From assembly GCA_964484795.1 (NCBI GenBank), contig CAZAFN010000007.1, positions 1-60,119 on the forward strand: a stretch of DNA of 60,119 bases, given 5' to 3'. The DNA comes from CAZAFN01 sp964484795. GTDB taxonomy: Bacteria > Pseudomonadota > Alphaproteobacteria > Methylaequorales > Methylaequoraceae. This document shows positions 52,110 to 60,119 of the stretch, piece after piece (position 1 is the stretch's first letter; the number at the start of each line of letters is the position of its first letter). The notes beneath the pieces are model-generated. The model worked only from the letters and a program-made list of their open reading frames with translations, did no database searches and was not told where the DNA came from. Both the position numbers and the translations under genes were made by a program.

Positions 52110-53279
52110 ATGGACATTCACGAGTATCAGGCAAAGCAGCTTTTGGCTAAATTTGGTGTTGACGTTCCTCCTGGAGAAGTTGTTTATCAATCGCACGAAG
52201 CCGAACATATTGTATCGTGGTTAAATGAAGAAAAAGTTGTCGTTAAAGCTCAGGTTCATGCAGGAGGAAGAGGGAAAGCAGGTGGAGTGAAGGTTTGCGA
52301 TGGTAATGATGAGGTAGTGCAAACTGTAGATAAAATGATTGGAATGAACTTAATTACTCCTCAAACAAGTGAAAATGGTAAAATTGTAAGACGAGTGTAT
52401 TTAGAAAAAGCTTACGATGTTGAAAAAGAATTTTATCTTTGCATTACAATTGATAGGGAAACTGGCGGTAATACAATAATTACATCAAAAAAAGGTGGCG
52501 TTGACATAGAAGAGGTTTCCGAAAAAAACCCAGAAGAAATTCATAAAATTAGAATAGCTCCAGGTGCAGATCTTTTAACTCATCATGCAAGAACAATAGT
52601 TTATAATCTAGGACTGAGTGGTCCATTGGCTAAAAAAGCCCAAAAAAATATTTTAGCCATATATAAGGCTTTCACCTCCCTTGATGCCTCCTTAATTGAA
52701 ATCAATCCTTTTGCCGTCGTTAAAAGTGGAAATGTCATAGCTTTAGACTGCAAAGCATCATTTGATGACAATGCATTATATCGTCAAAGACAAGTTGCTG
52801 AAATGAAGGATGAGAATGAATACGATCCATTAGAACTCGAAGCTGCAAGACACGATCTCAATTATGTTAAACTAGATGGTAATATTGGATTAATGGTCAA
52901 TGGTGCAGGACTTTCTATGGCTACAATGGACATAATCAAACACTATGGGGGTGAAGCAGCAAATTTTATGGATGTTGCTGGTGCTGCAACTCCAGAAAGA
53001 GTTGCAGCAGCATTCAAACTCATCTATAGAGATTCCGATGTTAAAGGAATAATGATTAATATCTTTGGGGGTATGATGCGATGCAATGACATTGCTGAAG
53101 GTCTTGTAAATGCTTCAAAAGAAGTTGGGTTAGACAAACCTCTAGTGGTTAGGCTTGAAGGAACAAATGTAGATCTTGGAATGAAAATACTTAAAAACTC
53201 TGGTTTTCCAATTAAACCTGTTGATACTATGGAGCAAGCAGCTAAAGATGTAGTTGAGATGGTCAAAGAGAAAAATTGA
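52110..53279 (+). CDS. sucC: Succinyl-CoA ligase beta subunit
   Basis: ATP-grasp subunit that makes ATP/GTP from succinyl-CoA with SucD. The 389 residues begin MDIHEYQAKQLLAKFGV and include VKAQVHAGGRGKAGGVKV, IEINPFAV and NGAGLSMATMDIIKHYGG, which are standard. Base use is slightly richer in G/C than its neighbours, as expected for a highly expressed enzyme. The stop overlaps the sucD ATG by one base. Confidence 0.98.
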   Translation: MDIHEYQAKQLLAKFGVDVPPGEVVYQSHEAEHIVSWLNEEKVVVKAQVHAGGRGKAGGVKVCDGNDEVVQTVDKMIGMNLITPQTSENGKIVRRVYLEKAYDVEKEFYLCITIDRETGGNTIITSKKGGVDIEEVSEKNPEEIHKIRIAPGADLLTHHARTIVYNLGLSGPLAKKAQKNILAIYKAFTSLDASLIEINPFAVVKSGNVIALDCKASFDDNALYRQRQVAEMKDENEYDPLELEAARHDLNYVKLDGNIGLMVNGAGLSMATMDIIKHYGGEAANFMDVAGAATPERVAAAFKLIYRDSDVKGIMINIFGGMMRCNDIAEGLVNASKEVGLDKPLVVRLEGTNVDLGMKILKNSGFPIKPVDTMEQAAKDVVEMVKEKN

Positions 53280-54154
53280 TGTCCGTATTAATTACTAAAA
53301 AATCTAAAATTATTTGCCAGGGTTTCACTGGTGCTCAGGGTACTTTTCATTCAGAAAGAGCTCTTGAATATAACACTAATCTAGTCGGAGGTGTTACGCC
53401 CGAAAAGGGAGGGACCAAACATTTAGGTATTCCTGTTTTTAATACAGTTGCCGAAGCAAAAAAGTCAACAGGGTGTAATGCTAGTGGGGTGTTTGTTCCA
53501 CCTCCATTTGCAGCAGACGCAATATTAGAATCTGTAGAGGCTGAATTAGATTTGATAGTTTGTATTACAGATGGAATCCCAACGAGTGATATGCAAAGAG
53601 TAAAGCGTGAAATGAAAGGCTCAAATACAAGGTTAATTGGACCAAACTGTCCTGGTGTTCTAACCCCAGGAGTAGGAAAAATTGGAATAATTCCAGGACA
53701 TATTTGCAAACCTGGAAGAATAGGGGTTATTTCTAGATCAGGAACACTATCCTATGAATCCGCAGTACAAACATCAGCACTTGGACAATCAACAATCATT
53801 GGAATTGGAGGAGATCCTGTTAATGGGACAAACTTCGTAGATGCACTAGAATTATTTCTAGATGATCAAGAAACAGATGGAATCGTATTAATTGGAGAAA
53901 TTGGTGGAACTGCTGAAATTGATGGTGCAGATTTTATTAAAAGCTGGAAGGGGAATGCCAAAAAACCAGTTGCAGCATTTGTAGCTGGAGCTGCAGCACC
54001 AAAAGGAAGAAAACTTGGTCATGCCGGAGCTATTGTCAATAGTGGTGCTGAAACTGCTGATGCAAAAAAAGATGCACTTCGTTCTGCTGGTGTTTCCGTA
54101 GCTGATACAATAACAACAATTGGAGAGGCAATGAGAAAAGCAATGGGAGTATAA
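53279..54154 (+). CDS. sucD: Succinyl-CoA ligase alpha subunit
   Basis: Binds CoA and carries the phosphohistidine. I choose the ATG at 53279 (TGATG overlap with sucC) over a TTG three bases earlier. The 291 residues have GFTGAQGTFHSERALEY, GPNCPGVLTPG near 120 and the active-site His248 in KLGHAGAIV. The sequence is very conserved. Confidence 0.98.
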   Translation: MSVLITKKSKIICQGFTGAQGTFHSERALEYNTNLVGGVTPEKGGTKHLGIPVFNTVAEAKKSTGCNASGVFVPPPFAADAILESVEAELDLIVCITDGIPTSDMQRVKREMKGSNTRLIGPNCPGVLTPGVGKIGIIPGHICKPGRIGVISRSGTLSYESAVQTSALGQSTIIGIGGDPVNGTNFVDALELFLDDQETDGIVLIGEIGGTAEIDGADFIKSWKGNAKKPVAAFVAGAAAPKGRKLGHAGAIVNSGAETADAKKDALRSAGVSVADTITTIGEAMRKAMGV

Positions 54155-54155
54155 T

Positions 54156-54680
54156 TTGAGTGAAAATTCTATAATTTCGTATTTAGGAGAAAACAAACCC
54201 AATATTATTTCTGAAATAACTACCTATCTTACTGAAATGGGAGGTCAATTTTCTGGTGTTACTTTTGCTACTTTAGGAAGAGTTTGTGAACTAACAATGG
54301 TTTATCATACATCAAATAAAATAAATCTAGATGACCTTAAAAAAGGACTTACAGATCTAAAATCTATAAAAGAAGGGGATATTCAGGTTAAACCACTTCC
54401 TGCGAATACAGATACTGGTCCAACCTCTAAAATAACTCATAGAATTGTTTTATCAGGTGAAGATCAAAAAGGACTCTTGAATAAAATAGTTAATACACTT
54501 GATCAAAATAATGCAATCATTGTTAGAATGAATACTGAAAAAATTACTTTCCCAAACAACACACAATATATTGCTAGATTTGCAATAGCCATTAGAGAAG
54601 AAAATGCGCCACAGTGCCTTTCACAGATTGTAAAGGTTGCTGGTGAAATGAAACTGACCTTCAGGTATGAAACTTCTTAA
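54156..54680 (+). CDS. ACT-domain protein, GcvR-like
   Basis: A 174-residue protein with two ACT domains (about 5-75 and 90-172), the second starting HRIVLSGEDQKGLLNKIVNTLDQNN. It resembles the glycine cleavage repressor GcvR and related two-ACT regulators, which sense amino acids rather than bind DNA. It starts at TTG two bases after sucD, so it is probably co-transcribed with sucCD. Whether it controls glycine metabolism or a TCA enzyme is unknown. It ends one base short of convergent xerC. Confidence 0.78.
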   Translation: MSENSIISYLGENKPNIISEITTYLTEMGGQFSGVTFATLGRVCELTMVYHTSNKINLDDLKKGLTDLKSIKEGDIQVKPLPANTDTGPTSKITHRIVLSGEDQKGLLNKIVNTLDQNNAIIVRMNTEKITFPNNTQYIARFAIAIREENAPQCLSQIVKVAGEMKLTFRYETS

Positions 54681-54681
54681 C

Positions 54682-55587
54682 CTATTCTGCTCTAGGATGA
54701 TGTTTTTCAATTATGGTTCTTAATCTTCCTGAACTAACAGCTGTATATTTTTGTGTTGACGACAAGGATGAATGTCCTAGAAGTTCTTGAATATATCGCA
54801 GATCAACCATATTTTCTAGCAGTTCAGTTGCGAAAGTATGTCTGAGAGAATGAGGAGTGGCATTATCTGGTAACATTAATTTTGTTCTTAAATTTCTTAT
54901 TAATTTTTGGATTATGGATGCCTTTAGTTGTTTTCCTCTTTTTCCCAAGAAAATATAATCTTCATTATCTATATTAAATGGACACTCGGAAATCATTTTC
55001 TTAAGAAATTCTAAAACAGAATTTAGTATGGGTAGGATCCTGACTTTTTTCCCTTTTCCAGATATTCTTAATTCCACTCCACTCAAATCTGATAGCCTAA
55101 GCGCTAAAACCTCACTTATCCGCAAGCCATATCCCCACATTAGTAGAATGATAGAAAGGTTTCTCATTGAAATCCATTTGTTTTTTTCATCAAAAGTGTT
55201 TTTTATTAAATTTCTTACTTGCCTAACCGAAAGAGGTCTTGGCAATGAATTTTGGAATTTTGGTCCTTTGATCCTCAAAAAACTTGATGAAATAATTTTT
55301 TTTTTTTTTAACAAGAATATTATGAAACTTTTTACAGATGATAAAGATCTTGCATTACTTCTATGACTTGAACCATTATTTAACTTCTCGTAAAACCAAC
55401 TAGTCAAATCATCTTCACTTAGTTTTCTTATGTCATCTAAATTTATTTTCTTATTCTTATATGTATTTAAAAACCTTAAAAAGCTTTGTAGATCTATTTT
55501 ATAAGCATCAACTGTGTTTTTGCTCAGTCTCTTTTCAGATTCTAGCCATTGGACCCATTCGATGTTTACAAGATTTTCAAGCGTCAT
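54682..55587 (-). CDS. xerC: Tyrosine recombinase XerC
   Basis: Site-specific recombinase resolving chromosome dimers. The catalytic set is complete: Arg156 (GYGLRISEV), Lys178 (SGKGKKV), His246 and Arg249 (HSLRHTFATELLE), His272 (LGHSS) and Tyr281 (STQKYT). An N-terminal SAM-like core-binding domain covers about 5-95. The 301 residues are normal. The coding strand passes through 14 consecutive A (T14 at 55296-55309 on the plus strand) and stays in frame. It overlaps the DUF484 gene by 4 bp. XerC rather than XerD is inferred from that neighbour. Confidence 0.93.
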   Translation of the reverse strand: MTLENLVNIEWVQWLESEKRLSKNTVDAYKIDLQSFLRFLNTYKNKKINLDDIRKLSEDDLTSWFYEKLNNGSSHRSNARSLSSVKSFIIFLLKKKKIISSSFLRIKGPKFQNSLPRPLSVRQVRNLIKNTFDEKNKWISMRNLSIILLMWGYGLRISEVLALRLSDLSGVELRISGKGKKVRILPILNSVLEFLKKMISECPFNIDNEDYIFLGKRGKQLKASIIQKLIRNLRTKLMLPDNATPHSLRHTFATELLENMVDLRYIQELLGHSSLSSTQKYTAVSSGRLRTIIEKHHPRAE

Positions 55588-56270
55588 TTATCATTTGTCT
55601 TATAAATTGACTTAAAATCTACTAACTGCTGTAATTTTAATTCAAAAGTTTTTGAAAAAAATAAGATCAAATCATATGCTCTATTACTTAAAAAATGCTT
55701 GTCTTTACTCCCAAAAACAAGAAGAGAAGGTGATTTAAAAATATTCACATCTAATGAAAAAATAGCATTAGAATAAATCTTCTGGTTTACTCCTCTAAAG
55801 ATTCCAACATTTTCATCTACAGCATCCATAATGAGGTAATTATGAGAGTTATAAAGTACATTGATCTTTTCTGGTTCCAAAAAAATAGATTTATTCTTTT
55901 TAGAAAAATCTACATTACTAGTAACTAGACTTATAATCTCTAAATCAAAATGTTTTGATAATCTTTCATTCAAGAATAAGATAAGACTTTTTAGTGTTTC
56001 TTTTTTTAAAAGTTGCAAAATAGCACTATGTACTTTTTTCTGAGTAAAAAAATTATGCTTAGCGTTGTCAATAAGACTTTTTTGCTTATTCTTTAGATTT
56101 TCTATCAACCAGTCTTTAAATGAAATTATCTTTTCATCATTTTTCTTATCGTCTCTACTTGAAAGTGGAAAATTTATTTTCTCTAGAATGCTAGGTTTTT
56201 GCAAAAAAAAGTCTGGGTTTTCAATTAAAAAAGCTTCAACTTGTTTGAAATCTATTTTCTTTCTTATCAT
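55584..56270 (-). CDS. DUF484 family protein
   Basis: A 228-residue protein with the DUF484 opening pattern VEAFLIENPDFFLQKPSIL, a helical linker (about 45-105) and a GAF-like C-terminal half. DUF484 genes commonly precede xerC in proteobacteria, as here with a 4-bp overlap. The function is not known. It diverges from priA across 70 bp. Confidence 0.85.
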   Translation of the reverse strand: MIRKKIDFKQVEAFLIENPDFFLQKPSILEKINFPLSSRDDKKNDEKIISFKDWLIENLKNKQKSLIDNAKHNFFTQKKVHSAILQLLKKETLKSLILFLNERLSKHFDLEIISLVTSNVDFSKKNKSIFLEPEKINVLYNSHNYLIMDAVDENVGIFRGVNQKIYSNAIFSLDVNIFKSPSLLVFGSKDKHFLSNRAYDLILFFSKTFELKLQQLVDFKSIYKTNDK

Positions 56271-56289
56271 ATAGAATAATCATATTTTA

Positions 56290-56317
56290 TTGTTTAAATT
56301 TCACAATGTCTTATAAA
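56290..56317 (+). promoter_or_regulatory. priA: Candidate sigma-70 promoter for priA
   Basis: TTGTTT at 56290-56295 and TATAAA at 56312-56317 are 16 bp apart, 23 bp before the priA ATG, in the 70-bp spacer between DUF484 and priA. The match is fair, but AT-rich DNA yields such pairs by chance. Confidence 0.35.
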
Positions 56318-56340
56318 AATAATTCGTTATAATTCGATTA

Positions 56341-58311
56341 ATGATAGTTGAAATTATTCTCCCGATACCCGTAAAAAAGACGTTTTATTATAAAATTTCT
56401 GACAATTACCAATTTATTCCCAAAGTTGGTAATTTGGTCGAGGTTGACTTTAGGAATAAAGTACTTGTTGGAATAATAATTAAAAAGTTTAAGAAAATTC
56501 ACTTTACTAAACCACTTAAAAAAATTCGAAAACTCTACCACAATATTTATCTTAATAGAGAAGTAATTAGAAGTATCAATTTCATATCAAGTTATACATG
56601 CACGCCTATATCATTGATTTTAAAGTTATTTTTGTCTGGTTTCACTGGAGATGAAATTGTAGAAAATGCTAAATTAAAACCAAAAATTACAGAATTTACT
56701 GGCTTAACATCTGATCAAAACAAAGCAATTAATGATCTCAATAAAATTCAAAATAGTAGCTTTAACGTAATTATACTTAACGGAATAACTGGCTCAGGAA
56801 AAACCAGAGTTTATATGCATAAAGTATTGGATACTATTAAAAAAGGTTACCAATGCCTTATTTTAGTTCCTGAAATAATTTTAACATCCCAATGGGTGGA
56901 AGAAATTTCAAATGACTTCGGTTTGTCACCTCATATTTATCATTCTTCAGTTTCAAAAAAAAAAAAAAATTCGATATGGCAATTAGTTAATTTAGGTAAG
57001 ATCAATATAGTACTAGGAACAAGGTCATCTTTATTTCTTCCATTTAGTAAACTTGGAATAATAATAGTTGATGAGGAACATGACTCTTCATATAAACAGC
57101 AAGATCAAATTATAATAAATGCTCGTGATTTTGCCATTGTCAGAGCTAAACACTCCAGATGTATTGCCATTCTATGTTCTGCAACACCTTCCGTTGAATC
57201 ATTTTACAATTATAAGCAAGGGAAGTATAAGCGAATAACTTTAACCCAAAGAATTAATGAAAATCCATTACCTAAAATCTCGTCTGTTGATATGGCCAGA
57301 GAAAAAAAAATTGATTTTATTTCAAATGATTTAAAGAATGAAATTCATACAAACCTAAAAAACGGTCATCAGACATTATTATTTATTAATAAACGTGGCT
57401 ATGCACCTTTTGTAATTTGTAGTAAATGTAGTTTTACCAAAATTTGTAAAAATTGTAATCTACCACTTGTCTTGCATAATTACCCTGATTCCCAAAACGC
57501 ACAACTTCTATGTCATCATTGTAATTTCACTGAAAAATTTTCTACTTTGTGTCAGAATTGTCTTAATGAAAATAATTTTATTTTCTCAGGTTTGGGTATT
57601 GAGCGAGTTTTTGAACAAATCAACAAACTTTTCCCTAATGCTAAAACCTGCTATTTGTCAAGTGATTCAACTAAAAACACCACCCAACTTAATTCTATCC
57701 TCAAAGAAATTGTAGATAATAAAATTAACATAATTATTGGCACTCAACTCATATCAAAGGGGCATAATTTTCCTTTCTTAAAAACAGTTGGAATTCTTAA
57801 TATCGACAATTTAATCAATGGTTTTGATTTTCGATCATTTGAAAAAACCTACCAGCAAATCATACAAGTGTCAGGTAGAGCTGGTAGAAAAAATATTAAA
57901 GGAAATGTGTATGTACATACTTACCAGCCTAAGCATCCGGTAATTAATGTTTGCAAGAACTATCACCAAGATGAATTTTATAATTTAGAACTTGAATTAA
58001 GAAAAAAAAATCAACAACCTCCATTTACTAATTTCATTTCATTGATTATAGCATCCAAAAATGATAATAATGCCAAAACATTCATTAAGAAAATTGTCTC
58101 TAATCTTCGTTCAAGGTTTAAAAAAATAATAATTTATGGTCCTGCTCCAGCAATAATCTTTAAAAAAAACAATAGATATAGATATAGAGTTCTCCTTAAG
58201 GTTAAAAAAAACTTAATATTACAAAACAAGCTAAAATCTTTTTTAACTAGAATTGTTCCATCTCCTAACATCAAAATTTTTATTGATGTTGACCCTATTA
58301 GTTTCTTATAA
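56341..58311 (+). CDS. priA: Primosomal replication restart helicase PriA
   Basis: 3'-5' helicase that reloads the replisome at collapsed forks. In 656 residues, an N-terminal DNA-binding domain (1-110) precedes Walker A GITGSGKT at 148-155 and DEEH at 244-247. The eight-cysteine zinc-binding insert (CSKC, CKNC, CHHC, CQNC) is complete. Helicase motif VSGRAGRKNIKG follows. It is shorter than the E. coli 732 residues but complete. It contains an A15 run (56955-56969), coding for lysines, in frame. priA before atpH is conserved in alphaproteobacteria. Confidence 0.95.
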   Translation: MIVEIILPIPVKKTFYYKISDNYQFIPKVGNLVEVDFRNKVLVGIIIKKFKKIHFTKPLKKIRKLYHNIYLNREVIRSINFISSYTCTPISLILKLFLSGFTGDEIVENAKLKPKITEFTGLTSDQNKAINDLNKIQNSSFNVIILNGITGSGKTRVYMHKVLDTIKKGYQCLILVPEIILTSQWVEEISNDFGLSPHIYHSSVSKKKKNSIWQLVNLGKINIVLGTRSSLFLPFSKLGIIIVDEEHDSSYKQQDQIIINARDFAIVRAKHSRCIAILCSATPSVESFYNYKQGKYKRITLTQRINENPLPKISSVDMAREKKIDFISNDLKNEIHTNLKNGHQTLLFINKRGYAPFVICSKCSFTKICKNCNLPLVLHNYPDSQNAQLLCHHCNFTEKFSTLCQNCLNENNFIFSGLGIERVFEQINKLFPNAKTCYLSSDSTKNTTQLNSILKEIVDNKINIIIGTQLISKGHNFPFLKTVGILNIDNLINGFDFRSFEKTYQQIIQVSGRAGRKNIKGNVYVHTYQPKHPVINVCKNYHQDEFYNLELELRKKNQQPPFTNFISLIIASKNDNNAKTFIKKIVSNLRSRFKKIIIYGPAPAIIFKKNNRYRYRVLLKVKKNLILQNKLKSFLTRIVPSPNIKIFIDVDPISFL

Positions 58312-58384
58312 CAATTTTAATTTTCAATTATTGAATCCATCTTTTTCTTGTGCTAAAAACTGATTTTAAAATTTAGGTTTTTTT
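58312..58384 (+). promoter_or_regulatory. priA-atpH spacer, possible atp operon promoter
   Basis: A 73-bp AT-rich gap before the ATP synthase genes, a natural place for their promoter. I find no convincing -35/-10 pair or hairpin beyond a weak CAAT/ATTG repeat near its start. Confidence 0.3.
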
Positions 58385-58936
58385 TTGAGTAATAAATCAA
58401 TTGATGTAAATGAAATTTCAACAAGATATGCCAAGGCATTGACTTTGGTTTCAGGTAATGATGGTGAAACTCTAGAAATTAGAAAAAACTTTGCTGAGTT
58501 TATTTCACTATTAAAGAAAACTGATAAATTGCAGAATCTAATTGCTAATCCTTTAATTAAAATCAAAAAAAAATCATTAATTTTAGAGAAAATTAGTGTA
58601 AAATTAAAATTTTCTAAAAAATTCAGAGGATTCTTATTAATAATGACTAAGCATGGAAAACTTCCATATGTTGAAAAAATCTATAATCAATTTCTGGCCA
58701 TATTGAACAGCAGAGAAGGGGTTACAGATGTAATCATAACAACATCAGTACCTATAGAAAGCCAGTTGGAAAATTCACTTAAAAAAAAGCTTTCAGAGAA
58801 ACTAAAATTAAAAGTTAATCTAAACAAAATTATTAACCCTGAAATTATTGGCGGTATAATAATTCAGATTAGATCAATTATGATTGATCATTCAGTCAAA
58901 TCTAAATTATTAGATTACAAACTTGATGAAAGGTAA
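58385..58936 (+). CDS. atpH: ATP synthase F1 delta subunit
   Basis: Links F1 to the peripheral stalk. In 183 residues it has STRYAKALTLVSG near 11-23, LIANPLIKIKKK, LIMTKHGKLPYVEKI and the C-terminal NPEIIGGIIIQIRSIMIDHSVKSKL, typical for delta. The start is TTG at 58385. atpA follows after 6 bp. As usual in alphaproteobacteria, the F1 genes begin with atpH, while the Fo genes are not here. Confidence 0.94.
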   Translation: MSNKSIDVNEISTRYAKALTLVSGNDGETLEIRKNFAEFISLLKKTDKLQNLIANPLIKIKKKSLILEKISVKLKFSKKFRGFLLIMTKHGKLPYVEKIYNQFLAILNSREGVTDVIITTSVPIESQLENSLKKKLSEKLKLKVNLNKIINPEIIGGIIIQIRSIMIDHSVKSKLLDYKLDER

Positions 58937-58942
58937 ATTTAA

Positions 58943-60119
58943 ATGGGAATAGATGCTTCAGAAATTTCACAAATATTAAAAACAGAAATCAATGAACTTG
59001 ATGATGAAGCTAAAATATCAGAAGTTGGCACTGTATTAACAGTTGGGGATGGAATAGCACGTGTCTATGGACTCGATAACGTCCAAGCTGGAGAAATGGT
59101 TGAATTTCCAGGAAAAATCAAAGGAATGGCACTAAATCTTGAAGATGATAACGTTGGTGTTGTTATTTTTGGCAGTGACAAATCAATTAAAGAAGGAGAC
59201 ATAGTTAAACGTACTAAGTCAATTGTTGAAGTTCCAACAGGAAAATCTTTATTAGGAAGGGTTGTTGATGGTCTAGGCAATCCAATTGACGGGAAAGGCC
59301 CACTGGAAAATGTTGATATGAGAAGAGTTGAATTAAAGGCACCAGGAATAATTCCAAGAAAGTCTGTGCATGAACCGATGCAAACAGGAATTAAGGCAAT
59401 TGATAGTTTAATCCCAATTGGAAGAGGTCAGAGGGAGTTGATCATTGGTGATAGACAAACTGGAAAAACTGCAGTTATAGTTGACACAATCCTTAATCAA
59501 AAAACAATCAATGAATCAGATGATGAATCTAAGAAACTATACTGCATATATGTTTCAATTGGTCAGAAACGTTCAACAGTTGCCCAAATTGTTAAAACTC
59601 TTGAGGATTATGATGCTCTTAAATACTCAATCATTGTTGCCGCAACTGCATCAGACCCAGCACCTCTTCAATTTCTAGCACCATACACCGGTTGTGCGAT
59701 GGGTGAATATTTTAGAGATAATGGAATGCATGCTTTAATTATCTATGATGATTTATCTAAGCAAGCCGTTGCTTACAGACAAATGTCACTTCTACTCAGA
59801 AGACCTCCGGGAAGAGAAGCCTTCCCTGGAGATGTTTTCTATATTCATTCCAGATTACTTGAAAGATCAGCTAAAATGAACGACAAACTTGGTGCAGGAT
59901 CCTTAACTGCATTACCGGTCATTGAAACTCAGGCTGGAGATGTGTCTGCATACATTCCAACAAATGTAATTTCTATAACTGATGGCCAGATTTTTCTGGA
60001 AACCGAACTATTTTACAAGGGAATTCGTCCTGCGGTAAATGTTGGACTGTCAGTGAGTAGAGTTGGGTCAGCTGCCCAGGTAAAAGCAATGAAACAAGTT
60101 TCTGGCTCAATAAAATTGG
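58943..60119 (+). CDS. atpA: ATP synthase F1 alpha subunit (N-terminal 392 codons; cut by window edge)
   Basis: Non-catalytic nucleotide-binding subunit of F1. It starts MGIDASEISQILKTEI, has VGTVLTVGDGIARVYGLDNVQAGE, then the P-loop GDRQTGKT at about 169-176. IYDDLSKQAVAYRQMSLLLR and RPPGREAFPGDVFYIHSRLLER follow. The frame is open to base 60119; about 120 residues of the usual 510 are missing at the window edge. Confidence 0.98.
   Translation, partial: MGIDASEISQILKTEINELDDEAKISEVGTVLTVGDGIARVYGLDNVQAGEMVEFPGKIKGMALNLEDDNVGVVIFGSDKSIKEGDIVKRTKSIVEVPTGKSLLGRVVDGLGNPIDGKGPLENVDMRRVELKAPGIIPRKSVHEPMQTGIKAIDSLIPIGRGQRELIIGDRQTGKTAVIVDTILNQKTINESDDESKKLYCIYVSIGQKRSTVAQIVKTLEDYDALKYSIIVAATASDPAPLQFLAPYTGCAMGEYFRDNGMHALIIYDDLSKQAVAYRQMSLLLRRPPGREAFPGDVFYIHSRLLERSAKMNDKLGAGSLTALPVIETQAGDVSAYIPTNVISITDGQIFLETELFYKGIRPAVNVGLSVSRVGSAAQVKAMKQVSGSIKL

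Noticed and set aside
53347..53709. 120-codon open frame antisense to sucD
   Set aside because: A shadow of the very conserved sucD sequence, with no signal, motif or ribosome-binding site.
1..60119. tRNA genes, rRNA, CRISPR arrays, insertion sequences, prophage or restriction/defence systems
   Set aside because: I looked for T-loop signatures, regularly spaced repeats, transposase motifs and terminal inverted repeats and saw none. xerC is the chromosomal dimer-resolution recombinase with its normal neighbours, not a phage integrase.

Overview
The window is 60 kb of gap-poor, AT-rich core chromosome from a marine-type, streamlined alphaproteobacterium. Gene content and order (coxA-coxB-tldD; rsmE-ubiA; pmbA to lpxK; ribF-ileS-lspA-M16-M16; ftsY-mtaB-dapF / ffh-rpsP-rimM-trmD-rplS-leuCDB-asd; sdhCDAB-zapE; mdh-sucCD; xerC-DUF484-priA-atpH-atpA) match conserved alphaproteobacterial neighbourhoods. 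The low GC, lysine-rich proteins, tiny spacers and frequent TTG/GTG starts suggest a SAR11-, HIMB59- or AEGEAN-169-like lineage. I cannot fix the lineage from the sequence alone. I see no tRNA, rRNA, CRISPR array, insertion sequence or prophage. The largest spacer is 200 bp (1854-2053), so no stretch over 300 bp lacks a gene.

Layout. 1-1853 (minus): cytochrome oxidase subunits I (cut by the window edge) and II. 2054-9059: TldD and PmbA/TldE, with chorismate mutase, gshA, rsmE, ubiA and a DUF4170 gene between them, then an inositol-phosphatase-family gene. 9068-13715 (plus): a lipid A/LPS block (MsbA-like exporter, DUF374 acyltransferase-like, WaaA, LpxK). 13702-20003: M23 peptidase, xseA, purD, a disrupted tadA, a cyclophilin-fold protein, a class I amidotransferase, rluB-like and rsmD. 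20006-31596 (minus): mutL, pgi, two M16 peptidases, two lipoproteins, lspA, ileS, ribF and a MaoC hydratase. 31657-35819: a PQQ-type sugar dehydrogenase (plus) facing ftsY, mtaB and dapF (minus). 35943-54680 (plus): ffh, ribosome maturation genes, leucine and aspartate-family synthesis, a mesaconyl-CoA-hydratase-like gene, succinate dehydrogenase, zapE, nadA-nadC, mdh, sucCD and an ACT-domain regulator. 54682-60119: xerC and DUF484 (minus), then priA, atpH and the start of atpA (plus).

How it fits together. The genes support aerobic respiration (Cox, SDH, ATP synthase), three TCA-cycle steps (Sdh, Mdh, SucCD), envelope assembly (lipid A/Kdo, lipoprotein signal peptidase, lipoproteins, M23), co-translational targeting (Ffh and FtsY) and translation upkeep. 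Genes overlap by 1-26 bp in runs, and all six convergent gene pairs abut or overlap with no room for terminators.

Most notable: (1) tadA, usually essential, carries a 12-bp tandem duplication that creates an in-frame stop at its second zinc-ligand motif. (2) waaA changes frame at an A11 tract, and one more A restores a normal C-terminus ending 3 bp before lpxK. (3) A strong terminator-like hairpin with a U-run lies in the ffh leader. (4) Ribosomal protein S16 has a 45-bp repeat-encoded tail. I found no convincing wholly new system; this is mainly housekeeping DNA.
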